Positions 16,114-25,248 of a stretch of 64,000 nt of DNA are shown here, in pieces. The notes below the pieces were generated by a model. That model saw only the letters and a program-made list of their open reading frames with translations. It was not told the DNA's origin and did not search any database. Positions within the stretch are counted from its first letter, which is position 1, and the number at the start of each line of letters is the position of its first letter. Made by a program: the position numbers and the translations under genes. The DNA is from Pseudomonas sp. R28(2017). Its GTDB lineage: Bacteria > Pseudomonadota > Gammaproteobacteria > Pseudomonadales > Pseudomonadaceae. The stretch spans positions 17,616 through 81,615 of the forward strand of contig NZ_NEHW01000021.1 of NCBI RefSeq assembly GCF_002112505.1. Reading direction: 5' to 3'.

Positions 16114-19100
16114 ATGTTCGAAGCGGCCAGGTTCGGCGACGACATATCGCACACCAGCGCGCTAGGAGGCTTCCTGATCGGGGCTGCCTTGGGTATCGCA
16201 CTGGTGGCCACGGTGGCCATCGCCACCTTCACTTGCGGGTTCGGCGTGGCCTTGCTGGCCGGCCTCGCAGCCGGTATCGGAGGCAGCTTGCTGACCGCCG
16301 CCGGAGAGGCGATAGGCAGTATGTTCTCGTCTCCTTCAGGGACGATAACCACTGCCTCACCCAACGTCTTCATCAACAGCCGCAAGGCCGCCCGGGTCGA
16401 GAAGAGCATCGGTGCTTGCGACAAGCACCCAGGGCCGGTGCAGATCGCCGAGGGCTCGACCAACGTCTTCATCAACAGCGTTGCCGCTGCGCGCAAGGGC
16501 GACAAGCTGACTTGCGGCGCGACCATTTCTGGTGGTTCCGATAACGTCATCGTTGGCGGCGGCACCTATCGCTACCTGCCGGTGGACGACGAGATTCCGC
16601 AGTGGCTGCGTACCACCGTGGACGTACTGATGGCCATCGCCGGTGCCGCCGGTGGTATCGCCCAGTTGATCAAGGCCGGCACCCAGGCCGGCATGAAAGC
16701 GATCATGCCCTGCGCCCTCAAATTCACTGCAGGCTTCGTTGCAGGGGAGGTGGCAAGCCGCTACGTGGTCGAACCCGTGGCACGCCGAGCCATCGGCGGC
16801 CTGGTCGGCAACCCGGTCGACCTCACCACCGGGCGCAAACTGATCCCTGATGAAATCGACTTCAGCCTGCCCGGCCTGATGCCCATCGAATGGTCGCGCT
16901 TCTACGCCAGCGACCTCACCGTCGACAGCGTGCTCGGCAGCGGCTGGGTGCTGCCCTGGGAACAAAGCCTGCGCCGCCAGGGCTCATTCATCTACCTCAC
17001 CGACAACCAGGGCCGCGAAGTTCCATTCGTGACCCTGCAACCGGGCGAACGCATCTACAACCCGCATGAGCAGGTGTACCTGGTCTGCACCGAAGGCGGT
17101 CACTACCTGCTGCAGACCCTCGACAACCTGTTCTTCTATTTCGGTGAAGTCCCCGACAGCAACACCGAAGTGCCGCTGCAGCGCATCGAAAACGCCCTCG
17201 GCCACTTCCTGCACTTCACCCGCACGCCCGACGGCACCCTGACCGACATCAGCGCCACCGGCGGCACCCGCATCCACCTGCACTACGACAACCCACTGGG
17301 TCGCCTGACCGACATCAAGCGCGTGGTCGACAATCAGGCCGTCGAAACCCTCACCCAGTACCGCTACGACGAACATGGCCAGCTGAGCGCGGTGATCAAC
17401 CGCAACGGCGACACCGTGCGCAACTTCAGCTACGCCGAAGGCCTGATGGTCACCCACAGCAACGCCCTGGGCCTGGGCTGCCACTACCGCTGGGAAATCC
17501 TGGGCGATAAACCACGCGTGGTCGAGCACTGGACCAGCGACGGCGAGCACTATCACTTCCGCTACGACCTCGACGCCCGCACCAGCTGGGCCACCGACGT
17601 GCTCGGCCGCGAGCTGGAAGTGCAATACAACGCCGACCACCGTGTCATCGCCAGCCGTGACTACGGTGGCGAGCGTTACGCCATCGAGCTGGACGAGCAG
17701 GGCAACATGGTCGGCCTGGACCTGCCGGACGGCAACCGGCTCGCCTTCCAGTACGACGAATTCGCCCGCCTGCTGGAAGAAACCGACCCGCTGGGCCGCA
17801 AGACCACCTACGAATATCACCACCTGACCACGCTGGTGACCCAGGTCAGTTATCCGGATGGCAGCACCTGGCGAGCGCGCTACGACGACAAGGGCAACCT
17901 GCTCGCCGAATTCGATGCCCTCGGCCAGATGACCGAGTACCTCAACAGCGACGACGGCCTGCCGCACACCATCATCGATGCGACCTACAAGTCCAAGTAC
18001 CTGTGGTGGAACACCCTGGCCCAGGTCGAGCGTTATCAGGATTGCTCGGGCAAGAGCACTTACTACCGCTACGACGAGCGTCAGCACCTGGTCGCGGTGA
18101 CCGATGCGCTGAACCAGACCACCACCCTGGAGCGCAAGCCGGACGGCGAGGTGGTGCGCATCATTCATCCGGACGGCACGAAGGAAACCTTCAGCTACAA
18201 CGTCTACGGCCAGGTGCTCAGCCACACCGACGGCAAGGGCCAGACCACCCGCCTGATGCGCACCGCCCGTGGCCTGCCCAGCAGCCGCGAGGATGCCAAG
18301 GGCCAGCGGGTACGTTACGAGTACGACAAGGCCATCCGCCTGACCGCGCTGGTCAACGAGAACAACGCGGCCTACCGCTTTGCCTATGACGCCTCGGACC
18401 GACTGAGCGAAGAAGTGCGGGTGGACAACCTGACCCGGCGCTTCAGCTACAACGTCGGTGGCCATCTGACCCGACTGGATGAAATCGGCTACGGCGAAAA
18501 TGCCGAGCGGCCCGAGCGTCACACGCTGTTCGAGCGCGACAGCATTGGCCGCTTGATCGCCAAGCTGAACCGCGATTCACAGCAGCAGTTCACCTACGAC
18601 GAAGGCGACCGGCTGCTGAGCATCGAGCGGCATCCGAGTGGACTCGGCAAGCAGCTTGGGGTGACCGAGGAAAAGCTGACGTACACCTACGATGTGCTGG
18701 GCCGGCTGACGCAAGAAATTACGTTGGAAGGTGCAGTTACCTATGACTATGACCCGCTCAGCAACCTGACCACCCTGACTGTGCCGGATGGGCGCAAGCT
18801 CAACTATTTGTATTACGGTAGTGGGCACCTTCACCAGCTGAACCTGGATGGCCAAGTCATCAGCGACATGGAGCGTGATGACCTGCACCGCGAGGTGTAC
18901 CGGACCCAGGGCAAGCTCACCAGTTGTTTCGGTTACGACGCCATGGGGCGCAAGGCCTGGCAGTTTGCTTCGACCTTGCCCGCCGACAAGCTGTCGCAGG
19001 TGCACAATACCGGCATCAATACCTCACTGCTGGTGGAGCATGCCTACAACCCGATTCACCGTCGCTATCAGTATGATCCGGCGGGTGAGCTGGTCCGCAC

Positions 19101-20328
19101 GCTCGACAAGCTGCGGGGCGAGATCAAATACGAGTACGAAGCCAATGGCCAGTTGCGCAGCCGTGATACTGGCTCGCTGGTAGGCAGTGAAGAGTTCCGC
19201 TACGACGCAGCCGCGAACCGTCTGGACTTCAATGCTCGGCAGTTCGACAAGGTCAAGGACAACCGGATCAAGCAGTGGCGCGATCAGGAATATCGCTACG
19301 ACCCGTGGGGCAACCTGATCGAGAAGCGCTCGGGGCACAGCAAGCTGCAGCACTTCGCCTATGACTGCGAGAACCGGCTGGTTAAAGCTGAAAGGTATGT
19401 CGGTGGCAGACTGGAGAGCACCGGGCAGTATCGTTATGACAGCCTGGGACGGCGGGTGGCCAAGCAGGCGGAGATCAACGGCGAAGTCGAGCAGAAGCGC
19501 TTCCTCTGGCAAGGCTTGAGGATGTTGCGCGAGGAGACGCCTGGGCAAAGCATCTTGTACCTGTATGAGCCGGGGAGCTATGCGCCGTTGGCGCGGGTCG
19601 ACCAGGCAGAAGGGGAAGAACAGAAGCTCTACTACTTCCATACGGACCAGATTGGTACGCCGCTGGAGCTGACCGACAGCGATGGCAAGATCGTATGGCA
19701 GGCGACGTATCGCTCGTGGGGTTCCGTAGAGGGGCTGGCCGTTAGTGATGTCGAACAGAATCTACGATTCCAAGGCCAGTACTTTGATGGCGAAACTGCG
19801 TTGCATTACAATACTTTCCGTTTTTATGACGCAAATGTAGGGCGGTTCATCACACAAGATCCCATTGGTTTAACTGGCGGTTTAAATCTTTATCACTACG
19901 TCCCCAACCCGATGTCATGGATCGATCCTTGGGGCTGGATGCCATTTTGGAAGCCTTTAAAACCTGATGGCATGGGGCATCATCCGTTTCCTCGACCTCA
20001 TGCAAACACGCATGGGTTCCCTGAACTCGGAACCAAACTCGACTCACCTTCATGGTTCCCTAATGAGGTTGATGGTTCTGATAAGCTTCATCAGCAGTTC
20101 CATGATGCGATTAAAAAGGAAGGCGTGCCATTTAATAAGAAATTCGACGGAACATCTGATGATTTGGTTAAGAAGCTGAACAAAGCTTACGAAGGGTTCC
20201 CTCAGAAGGGTACTCTTAAAATTCCTCGTACTGGACAAGTGCTTGCGAAAGATGTGACTATTGGAGAAGCTTTAACTAAGTCGCTTGGTAAAAGTGGTGG
20301 CAGTAATTCAGCAGGAGGGTGCGGTTGA
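16114..20328 (+). CDS. rhs: prePAAR-PAAR-Rhs T6SS effector with variable C-terminal toxin
   Basis: The 1404-residue effector starts with the prePAAR motif AARFGDDISH (residues 4-13, AARxxDxxxH). It has a first hydrophobic region at ~17-60, a PAAR domain at ~75-155, and a second hydrophobic region at ~167-215. An Rhs shell of many YD repeats follows, then the cleavage-region motifs QDPIGLTGGLNLY and WIDPWGW at ~1247-1275. The last ~130 residues are the toxin tip, with GHHPFPRPHANTHG and KLHQQFHDAIKKEGVPF. The clustered histidines suggest an HNH-like metal-dependent nuclease, which is inference. DNA composition turns AT-rich near 19,750, slightly before the tip, as expected for an exchanged module. 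The TGA shares a base with the immunity gene start (TGATG). Confidence 0.95.
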   Translation: MFEAARFGDDISHTSALGGFLIGAALGIALVATVAIATFTCGFGVALLAGLAAGIGGSLLTAAGEAIGSMFSSPSGTITTASPNVFINSRKAARVEKSIGACDKHPGPVQIAEGSTNVFINSVAAARKGDKLTCGATISGGSDNVIVGGGTYRYLPVDDEIPQWLRTTVDVLMAIAGAAGGIAQLIKAGTQAGMKAIMPCALKFTAGFVAGEVASRYVVEPVARRAIGGLVGNPVDLTTGRKLIPDEIDFSLPGLMPIEWSRFYASDLTVDSVLGSGWVLPWEQSLRRQGSFIYLTDNQGREVPFVTLQPGERIYNPHEQVYLVCTEGGHYLLQTLDNLFFYFGEVPDSNTEVPLQRIENALGHFLHFTRTPDGTLTDISATGGTRIHLHYDNPLGRLTDIKRVVDNQAVETLTQYRYDEHGQLSAVINRNGDTVRNFSYAEGLMVTHSNALGLGCHYRWEILGDKPRVVEHWTSDGEHYHFRYDLDARTSWATDVLGRELEVQYNADHRVIASRDYGGERYAIELDEQGNMVGLDLPDGNRLAFQYDEFARLLEETDPLGRKTTYEYHHLTTLVTQVSYPDGSTWRARYDDKGNLLAEFDALGQMTEYLNSDDGLPHTIIDATYKSKYLWWNTLAQVERYQDCSGKSTYYRYDERQHLVAVTDALNQTTTLERKPDGEVVRIIHPDGTKETFSYNVYGQVLSHTDGKGQTTRLMRTARGLPSSREDAKGQRVRYEYDKAIRLTALVNENNAAYRFAYDASDRLSEEVRVDNLTRRFSYNVGGHLTRLDEIGYGENAERPERHTLFERDSIGRLIAKLNRDSQQQFTYDEGDRLLSIERHPSGLGKQLGVTEEKLTYTYDVLGRLTQEITLEGAVTYDYDPLSNLTTLTVPDGRKLNYLYYGSGHLHQLNLDGQVISDMERDDLHREVYRTQGKLTSCFGYDAMGRKAWQFASTLPADKLSQVHNTGINTSLLVEHAYNPIHRRYQYDPAGELVRTLDKLRGEIKYEYEANGQLRSRDTGSLVGSEEFRYDAAANRLDFNARQFDKVKDNRIKQWRDQEYRYDPWGNLIEKRSGHSKLQHFAYDCENRLVKAERYVGGRLESTGQYRYDSLGRRVAKQAEINGEVEQKRFLWQGLRMLREETPGQSILYLYEPGSYAPLARVDQAEGEEQKLYYFHTDQIGTPLELTDSDGKIVWQATYRSWGSVEGLAVSDVEQNLRFQGQYFDGETALHYNTFRFYDANVGRFITQDPIGLTGGLNLYHYVPNPMSWIDPWGWMPFWKPLKPDGMGHHPFPRPHANTHGFPELGTKLDSPSWFPNEVDGSDKLHQQFHDAIKKEGVPFNKKFDGTSDDLVKKLNKAYEGFPQKGTLKIPRTGQVLAKDVTIGEALTKSLGKSGGSNSAGGCG
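17464..18163 (+). repeat. Direct repeat, copy A (inside rhs)
   Basis: This 700-bp block recurs with few substitutions at 21991-22690, both copies in the same direction. Recombination between them would remove the current toxin tip, its immunity gene and the orphan module. Confidence 0.9.
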
Positions 20329-20894
20329 TGAAGCGAAGTGCATTGGTGGAATTGTATTCCCCTGGAATTGTTTTGTTCGATCCGGTGATGCTGGCGAAGT
20401 TTTTAAAAGATTGGAGCGTGGCAGATAGTAATATTTTCAATGCGTTCTTGCAGGACGAGAATTTAGGGCGTCAAGCGATTGAGCAGGGAGTGGTTTGCCC
20501 AATCTATCAGATTTCTGAAAATGAGTATGCGGTGTTTGTAGAGGGTGGAGGTGAGATGGCAGGCGGTTTGCCGGAGCCGGTTTTCGTGCATTCAGGTCTG
20601 CCCCTGAGAATAGCTTCTGGCATCATGATTGTTTCAGATCTCAATGCCCTGCTTGATTGGGATGAAGGCTTTTTCTTGAATTACAAGGCTGAATTTAGCT
20701 CGCGCCTCCCTAATAATGATTACATAGATGTCCGTCCGGGGGATTATAGTTTGTCTGTTAAAGGCTATAAGAGTCTCGGTGGATACGGTTCGGATTTTGG
20801 GTATGGGCTAGATTTTACTTCTGTTCAAACTTTGCCAAGGGTTGGAAGTGACGCATCTGTGAGTGATCTAGATTTTGAATTGGTCACTCGGTGA
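20328..20894 (+). CDS. Probable immunity protein for the Rhs toxin tip
   Basis: This 188-residue soluble protein shares its first base with the Rhs stop codon and has AGGAGG nine bases before the ATG. A longer frame from a GTG nine bases upstream is less likely. No family is recognised. It contains an acidic C-terminal part (GSDASVSDLDFELVTR) and glycine/tyrosine-rich stretches (YKSLGGYGSDFGYGLDF). The low GC matches the toxin tip, so both were probably acquired as one cassette. The function is inferred from position alone. Confidence 0.85.
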   Translation: MKRSALVELYSPGIVLFDPVMLAKFLKDWSVADSNIFNAFLQDENLGRQAIEQGVVCPIYQISENEYAVFVEGGGEMAGGLPEPVFVHSGLPLRIASGIMIVSDLNALLDWDEGFFLNYKAEFSSRLPNNDYIDVRPGDYSLSVKGYKSLGGYGSDFGYGLDFTSVQTLPRVGSDASVSDLDFELVTR

Positions 20895-21081
20895 TGTCAT
20901 AGTCACGCGACCGGGACTGTAGATTCAGTTGAATGGAAACTCGAATATTATCTGGGGAGTAGGCTTACGAGTGTAGTGATCTTAAGGTTCAATTCAGATA
21001 GCCTTTTCTGGTCCGCACTCTGCTTTCCATGTCCTGTCTAGCATTTCGAGGATTACAGAGGGTTAGAGGGGGCACGAATAG
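20895..21081. other. AT-rich spacer in the rhs tip graveyard
   Basis: No intact gene is visible. The sequence is degenerate in all frames and leads into the orphan toxin remnant. It probably represents decayed DNA from an earlier C-terminal tip cassette. Confidence 0.4.
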
Positions 21082-21225
21082 ACAGGGCCATCCGCTAGGC
21101 AGCGTTGGGTCAATAAGAATAGTGCGACCTACTGTTTAGTAAATGGCGTATTGAACCGTCTAAACGGCGAGTACCCGGATCACCGCGCTAAATTAAAATT
21201 CTGTTCTGGGGCAGGTTGTGGCTAA
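21082..21225 (+). pseudogene. C-terminal remnant of a displaced Rhs toxin tip
   Basis: An open stretch of 47 codons ends in TAA exactly over the GTG start of the next gene (GTGGCTAAG). It reads TGPSARQRWVNKNS at the start and LKFCSGAGCG at the end. The ending resembles the SNSAGGCG end of the intact Rhs protein. It has no start codon of its own and is preceded by a TAG. Coupling of toxin end to immunity start is preserved, so I interpret it as the tail of an orphan toxin module. Confidence 0.6.
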
Positions 21226-21772
21226 GAATTTTATATTGACTATTTCAGACGAGTATCCGGAAGGTTACTGGCTCAAGATGAAGATGCTGTCGGGTCAGGA
21301 TTCAGGAATATTTAAGGGGGGAGTGGTTGTAGATAATGGCATAAAAGTTTGCTTCGAGGTGGTAAAGAAAGTTAGCGCCTCAAGGCTGTTGGTTTATGAC
21401 TTCTTCTTTAGCGATGGTCCCAATTTGATCTCGCCACGGCTTCATGAACTGATGAGTCGAGAAAATATTTCTGGTGTTCAGTTTGTAGATGCCGATCTAG
21501 TGCTGGATGGGGAGTCTCATGCCGGCTACAAAATATTAAATGTAATAGATAGGTCGCCTGCATTTAACTTGAAAGAATCAGTAAGTGAGCCATTGCTTAG
21601 CTATATGCCAGATGGTCCTAGATGGTTCAGCAAGATTGTTTTGGATGATAATGCTGATCTCTCTAGTGATATTGTTAGGGCTGAAGAAGAAAGTGCTACG
21701 ATTGTAGTGGTTGCTCGCGTTAAATCTGTTTTCGAGAGTAACTCAATCCGTGGCGTGCAGTTCACGGTGTAG
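21218..21772 (+). CDS. Orphan immunity protein, Imm11/Imm43-like (DUF1629)
   Basis: The 184-residue protein starts with GTG and begins MAKNFILTISDEYPEGYWLK. The segment LISPRLHELMSRENISGVQFVD followed by YKILNVIDRSPAFN resembles the DUF1629 (Imm11/Imm43) family, in which the two blocks occur in the same order. This assignment is from memory. The gene follows the remnant of its probable cognate toxin and has the same AT-rich composition. Retained orphan immunity genes are common behind rhs loci, where they protect against siblings still carrying the toxin. Confidence 0.75.
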   Translation: MAKNFILTISDEYPEGYWLKMKMLSGQDSGIFKGGVVVDNGIKVCFEVVKKVSASRLLVYDFFFSDGPNLISPRLHELMSRENISGVQFVDADLVLDGESHAGYKILNVIDRSPAFNLKESVSEPLLSYMPDGPRWFSKIVLDDNADLSSDIVRAEEESATIVVVARVKSVFESNSIRGVQFTV

Positions 21773-21921
21773 ATAGCGTAGGCTTGACATTGTTTGGGGA
21801 TGTTTTTTGCTGAGGTGTAATTTAGATTTAGATTAATGCGGCTAATTTGAAGTTATCTGGTCTTTAATAATTGATATTTTTAATTGGTTCTACTGAGGTA
21901 CTGGTGGAACCATATTCTTGA

Positions 21922-22746
21922 GTGGCATATCTTGGCAAGTGCAACAGGCCGCACAAGCGAGGATATCTGGTCACTTGTACAGACCCCGACGCCCTGGGCC
22001 TGGGCTGCCACTACCGTTGGGAAACCCTCGGCGATAAACCACGCGTGGTCGAGCACTGGACCAGCGATGGCGAGCACTACCATTTCCGCTACGACCTCGA
22101 TGCCCGCACCAGCTGGGCCACCGACGTGCTCGGCCGCGAGCTGGAAGTGCAATACAACGCCGACCACCGTGTCATCGCCAGCCGTGACTACGGTGGCGAG
22201 CGTTACGCCATCGAGCTGGACGAGCAGGGCAACATGGTCGGCCTCGACCTGCCAGACGGCAACCGGCTCGCCTTCCAGTACGACGAATTCGCCCGCCTGC
22301 TGGAAGAAACTGACCCGCTGGGCCGCAAGACCACCTACGAATATCACCACCTGACCACGCTGGTGACCCAGGTCAGTTATCCGGATGGCAGCACCTGGCG
22401 AGCGCACTACGACGACAAGGGCAACCTGCTCGCCGAATTCGATGCCCTCGGCCAGATGACCGAGTACCTCAACAGCGACGACGGCCTGCCGCACACCATC
22501 ATCGATGCGACCTACAAGTCCAAGTACCTGTGGTGGAACACCCTGGCCCAGGTCGAGCGTTATCAGGATTGCTCGGGCAAGAGCACCTACTACCGCTACG
22601 ACGAACGTCAGCACCTGGTAGCGGTGACCGATGCGCTGAGCCAGACCACCACCCTGGAGCGCAAGCCGGACGGTGAGGTGGTGCGCATCAGCCAACCGAA
22701 GTGCACGGGTGCGCTACGAGTACGACAAGGCCATCCTCGCGAATAA
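21922..22746 (+). pseudogene. Truncated second copy of the rhs core
   Basis: Bases 21991-22690 are nearly identical to 17464-18163 of the intact rhs gene and encode the same YD-repeat region. Downstream the similarity jumps: the last ~30 bases match the rhs region near 18,310 (VRYEYDKAI) and a stop follows. The frame lacks the PAAR, the N-terminus and the C-terminal cage. The first ~23 codons are unrelated. It is a recombination scar and can serve as homology for tip exchange. The 274-codon open frame is not a functional protein. Confidence 0.85.
21991..22690 (+). repeat. Direct repeat, copy B (rhs scar)
   Basis: This is the second copy of the 700-bp rhs block at 17464-18163. Differences are scattered, mostly at third codon positions, so the copies are old enough to have begun diverging or came from sister alleles. 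Confidence 0.9.
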
Positions 22747-22793
22747 ATAGTGGTTGTCAGGCATGGCGCTAGACGGCACGGGCTGCGCCCGTG

Positions 22794-22819
22794 TTCGCGG
22801 GCAAGCCCGCTCCCACAGG
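22794..22819 (+). repeat. Single REP element
   Basis: One copy of the Pseudomonas REP palindrome, GCGGGCAAGCCCGC followed by TCCCACAGG. It marks the end of the rhs island and has no inverted partner nearby. Confidence 0.85.
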
Positions 22820-22989
22820 TTTCGCGTCAGTCCTTGGAAACTGGGCAAGCACCTGGGATCAGACGACTGCCACTTTGCAAGGTCAGCGCACTAGGGCGTC
22901 TCGATCGTGCAGTTGAGGCCAAACGCGTTTTGTTCTGTGAGCAAGCAGCCAAGGCTGTGATAATGGAGGGCAATCACAAGGGCCATGCC

Positions 22990-23403
22990 ATGCTGACCAT
23001 CTCTAACACCGTGCATCTGCCCGATGCCGACATCGAACTGACCTACATCCGCGCGCAAGGCGCAGGTGGGCAGAACGTCAACAAGGTGTCCAGCGCCGTG
23101 CACCTGCGCTTCGACATTCCCGCCTCGTCGCTACCCGCGTTTTACAAGGAGCGGCTGCTGGCGCTGCGTGACAGTCGTATCACCGGCGACGGCGTGCTGA
23201 TCATCAAGGCCCAGCAGTACCGCACCCAGGAGCAGAACCGCACTGACGCACTGGCGCGTCTTGCCGAGTTGATCATCGCTGCCGGCAGGACCGAGAAAAA
23301 ACGCCGCCCCACCAAGCCGACCCTCGGCTCGAAGACCCGTCGCCTCGAAGGAAAAGCCAGGCGCAGCTCGGTAAAGGCGGGGCGGGGCAAGGTGGAGTTC
23401 TAG
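22990..23403 (+). CDS. arfB: Alternative ribosome-rescue factor ArfB (YaeJ)
   Basis: ArfB enters stalled ribosomes and hydrolyses the peptidyl-tRNA. The 137-residue product has the catalytic GGQ in GAGGQNVNKVSSAVHLRF (residues ~24-41) and a long basic C-terminal tail (KKRRPTKPTLGSKTRRLEGK) that inserts into the mRNA channel. Both are diagnostic. I choose the ATG preceded by AAGGG; an upstream extension of the frame has no support. It begins right after the rhs graveyard and marks the return to core genome. Confidence 0.95.
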   Translation: MLTISNTVHLPDADIELTYIRAQGAGGQNVNKVSSAVHLRFDIPASSLPAFYKERLLALRDSRITGDGVLIIKAQQYRTQEQNRTDALARLAELIIAAGRTEKKRRPTKPTLGSKTRRLEGKARRSSVKAGRGKVEF

Positions 23404-23496
23404 GTCTCTGTGAAGTCCCGAAAAACCAACCGTCGCTTTCCCGGTTGATCGGAGCGCATGGAGGCATCGGTACAGTGAATTCAAACGGAGTTCCAA

Positions 23497-23847
23497 ATGC
23501 CCTCAAGGACGACCAAGCGCAAGAAAAAACCACCGCACCCCGGCGGTGAAGTACACGATTACCTGGTAGAAATGGATTTCTGGGTCAAGTGCGCCTACCT
23601 GTTCACGCCGGCTTTCCTGGCGCTTTTTGGCGGCCTGGATGCTGTGGGAATAGCCCTCTTCATCTACCCCGTGATCAGCATCATCTACTTCATCATCCGC
23701 CACCGTTTTTTGAAAAGCCTACCGCCGGAGAAGCTGGTCCATGTGGTGCCCTGGAGTCATATCTATGAGGGGCGGAGCATATCCATGATCATCCTGAACC
23801 TCTGGGTACTGGCGGGTGGATACGCACTCTACAATCACTTTTTCTAA
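23497..23847 (+). CDS. Small membrane protein of unknown function
   Basis: The 116-residue protein has a basic proline-rich N-terminus (TKRKKKPPHPGG). Two hydrophobic segments follow at ~30-45 (VKCAYLFTPAFLALFG) and ~50-68 (AVGIALFIYPVISIIYFII), with a third near the C-terminus (MIILNLWVLAGGYALY). CGGAG precedes the ATG. No family is recognised. A perfect hairpin directly follows the stop codon. Confidence 0.75.
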   Translation: MPSRTTKRKKKPPHPGGEVHDYLVEMDFWVKCAYLFTPAFLALFGGLDAVGIALFIYPVISIIYFIIRHRFLKSLPPEKLVHVVPWSHIYEGRSISMIILNLWVLAGGYALYNHFF

Positions 23848-23870
23848 GTGGTTCCACTGCGTGGAACCAC
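23848..23870 (+). terminator. Terminator-like hairpin
   Basis: The arms GTGGTTCCA and TGGAACCAC give a perfect 9-bp stem with a 5-base loop, starting just after a stop codon. The following bases ATTCGTTTG are only weakly T-rich. It may separate the membrane-protein gene from the hydrolase gene. Confidence 0.55.
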
Positions 23871-23987
23871 ATTCGTTTGTACTCCCTCGCCACTCGCGCT
23901 TATCTGTCGCCAAGCACGACCTGCCTTTCCCGTCGTGATCTCAAGCGAACAACAAGAACGGGACCCACCCGCGCGAGGAGATTTCCC

Positions 23988-25163
23988 ATGCAGCGACACC
24001 AGCACATCCTGGCCTGGCTCAACGACGTGGCCAGCGACTTGCAAGCCATCCGCCACGATATCCACGCTCACCCTGAACTCGGTTTCGAAGAAAGCCGCAC
24101 CTCGGCCCTGGTGGCCACGCTGCTGCAGCAGTGGGGCTACGAGGTACACACCGGTATCGGCAAGACCGGTGTGGTCGGTGTGCTGCGCATTGGCAGCAGC
24201 CCGCGCAAGCTGGGGCTGCGTGCCGACATGGACGCGCTGCCGATCGACGAGGCCACCGGTGCCGCCTACAGCAGCCGCCACCAGGGCTGCATGCACGCCT
24301 GTGGCCACGATGGCCACACCACCATGCTGCTGGGCGCGGCGCGCTACCTGGCGGCGACGCGCCAGTTCGATGGCACGCTGACGCTGATCTTCCAGCCGGC
24401 CGAGGAGGGCCAGGGCGGTGCTGAGGCGATGCTCGCCGATGGGCTGCTGGAGCGCTTCCCCTGCGATGCGCTGTTCGGCATGCACAACATGCCGGGGCTG
24501 CCGGCCGGGCATCTGGGCTTTCGCGAGGGGCCGATGATGGCCTCGCAGGATCTGCTGACGGTCACCATCGAGGGTGTCGGCGGGCATGGTTCGATGCCAC
24601 ACCTGACGGTCGACCCGCTGGTGGCGGCGGCCAGTGTGGTGATGGCGCTGCAGACGGTGGTGGCGCGCAACATCGATGCCCAGGAGGCGGCGGTGGTCAC
24701 GGTCGGCGCGCTGCAGGCGGGCGAGGCGGCCAATGTGATTCCGCAGCAGGCGCTGCTGCGCCTGAGCCTGCGCGCGCTGGATGCCCAGGTGCGGGCGCAG
24801 ACCCTGGAGCGGGTGCGGGCGATCATCGTCAGCCAGGCCGAAAGCTTTGGCTGCACTGCCCGCATCGAGCACCGCCCGGCGTACCCGGTACTGGTCAACC
24901 ATGCCGCGGAAAACGCCTTTGCCCAGCAGGTGGGTGAAGCGCTGCTGGGCGCCGACAAGGTCGATGGCAACACCCGCAAGCTGATGGGCAGCGAGGACTT
25001 TGCCTGGATGCTGCAGCGCTGCCCGGGCGCCTACCTGTTCATCGGCAACGGCGTGCAGCGGCCGATGGTGCACAACCCTGCGTACGACTTCAACGACGAC
25101 ATCCTGCTGACCGGCGCCGCCTACTGGGGCGCGCTGACCGAGAGCTGGCTCAAGCCGGCCTGA
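23988..25163 (+). CDS. M20-family amidohydrolase (hippurate hydrolase-like)
   Basis: Enzymes of this family cleave N-acyl or N-aroyl amino acids such as hippurate, using two metal ions. The 391-residue product has the M20D signatures HPELGFEE (residues ~26-33), LRADMDALPI, MHACGHDGHT (metal ligands), PAEEGQGGAEAM with the catalytic glutamate pair, and a C-terminal GSEDFAWM. A GAGGAG ribosome site fixes the ATG. It starts a four-gene plus-strand unit with an MHS permease, an amidase and an IclR regulator. That suggests use of an imported amide or N-acyl amino acid. The exact substrate cannot be read from sequence. Confidence 0.9.
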   Translation: MQRHQHILAWLNDVASDLQAIRHDIHAHPELGFEESRTSALVATLLQQWGYEVHTGIGKTGVVGVLRIGSSPRKLGLRADMDALPIDEATGAAYSSRHQGCMHACGHDGHTTMLLGAARYLAATRQFDGTLTLIFQPAEEGQGGAEAMLADGLLERFPCDALFGMHNMPGLPAGHLGFREGPMMASQDLLTVTIEGVGGHGSMPHLTVDPLVAAASVVMALQTVVARNIDAQEAAVVTVGALQAGEAANVIPQQALLRLSLRALDAQVRAQTLERVRAIIVSQAESFGCTARIEHRPAYPVLVNHAAENAFAQQVGEALLGADKVDGNTRKLMGSEDFAWMLQRCPGAYLFIGNGVQRPMVHNPAYDFNDDILLTGAAYWGALTESWLKPA

Positions 25164-25248
25164 TTCCCCCTGTATTGACGACTGCCGCTGGTAACCCGGG
25201 CGCCGCTGCGCCGGGGTGATCACTTGAACAGAAGATGGAGTGTTCCGC

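Noticed and set aside
21922..22746. Treating the second rhs segment as a functional Rhs protein
   Set aside because: It lacks both ends and the cleavage region, and it is a truncated copy of the intact gene.
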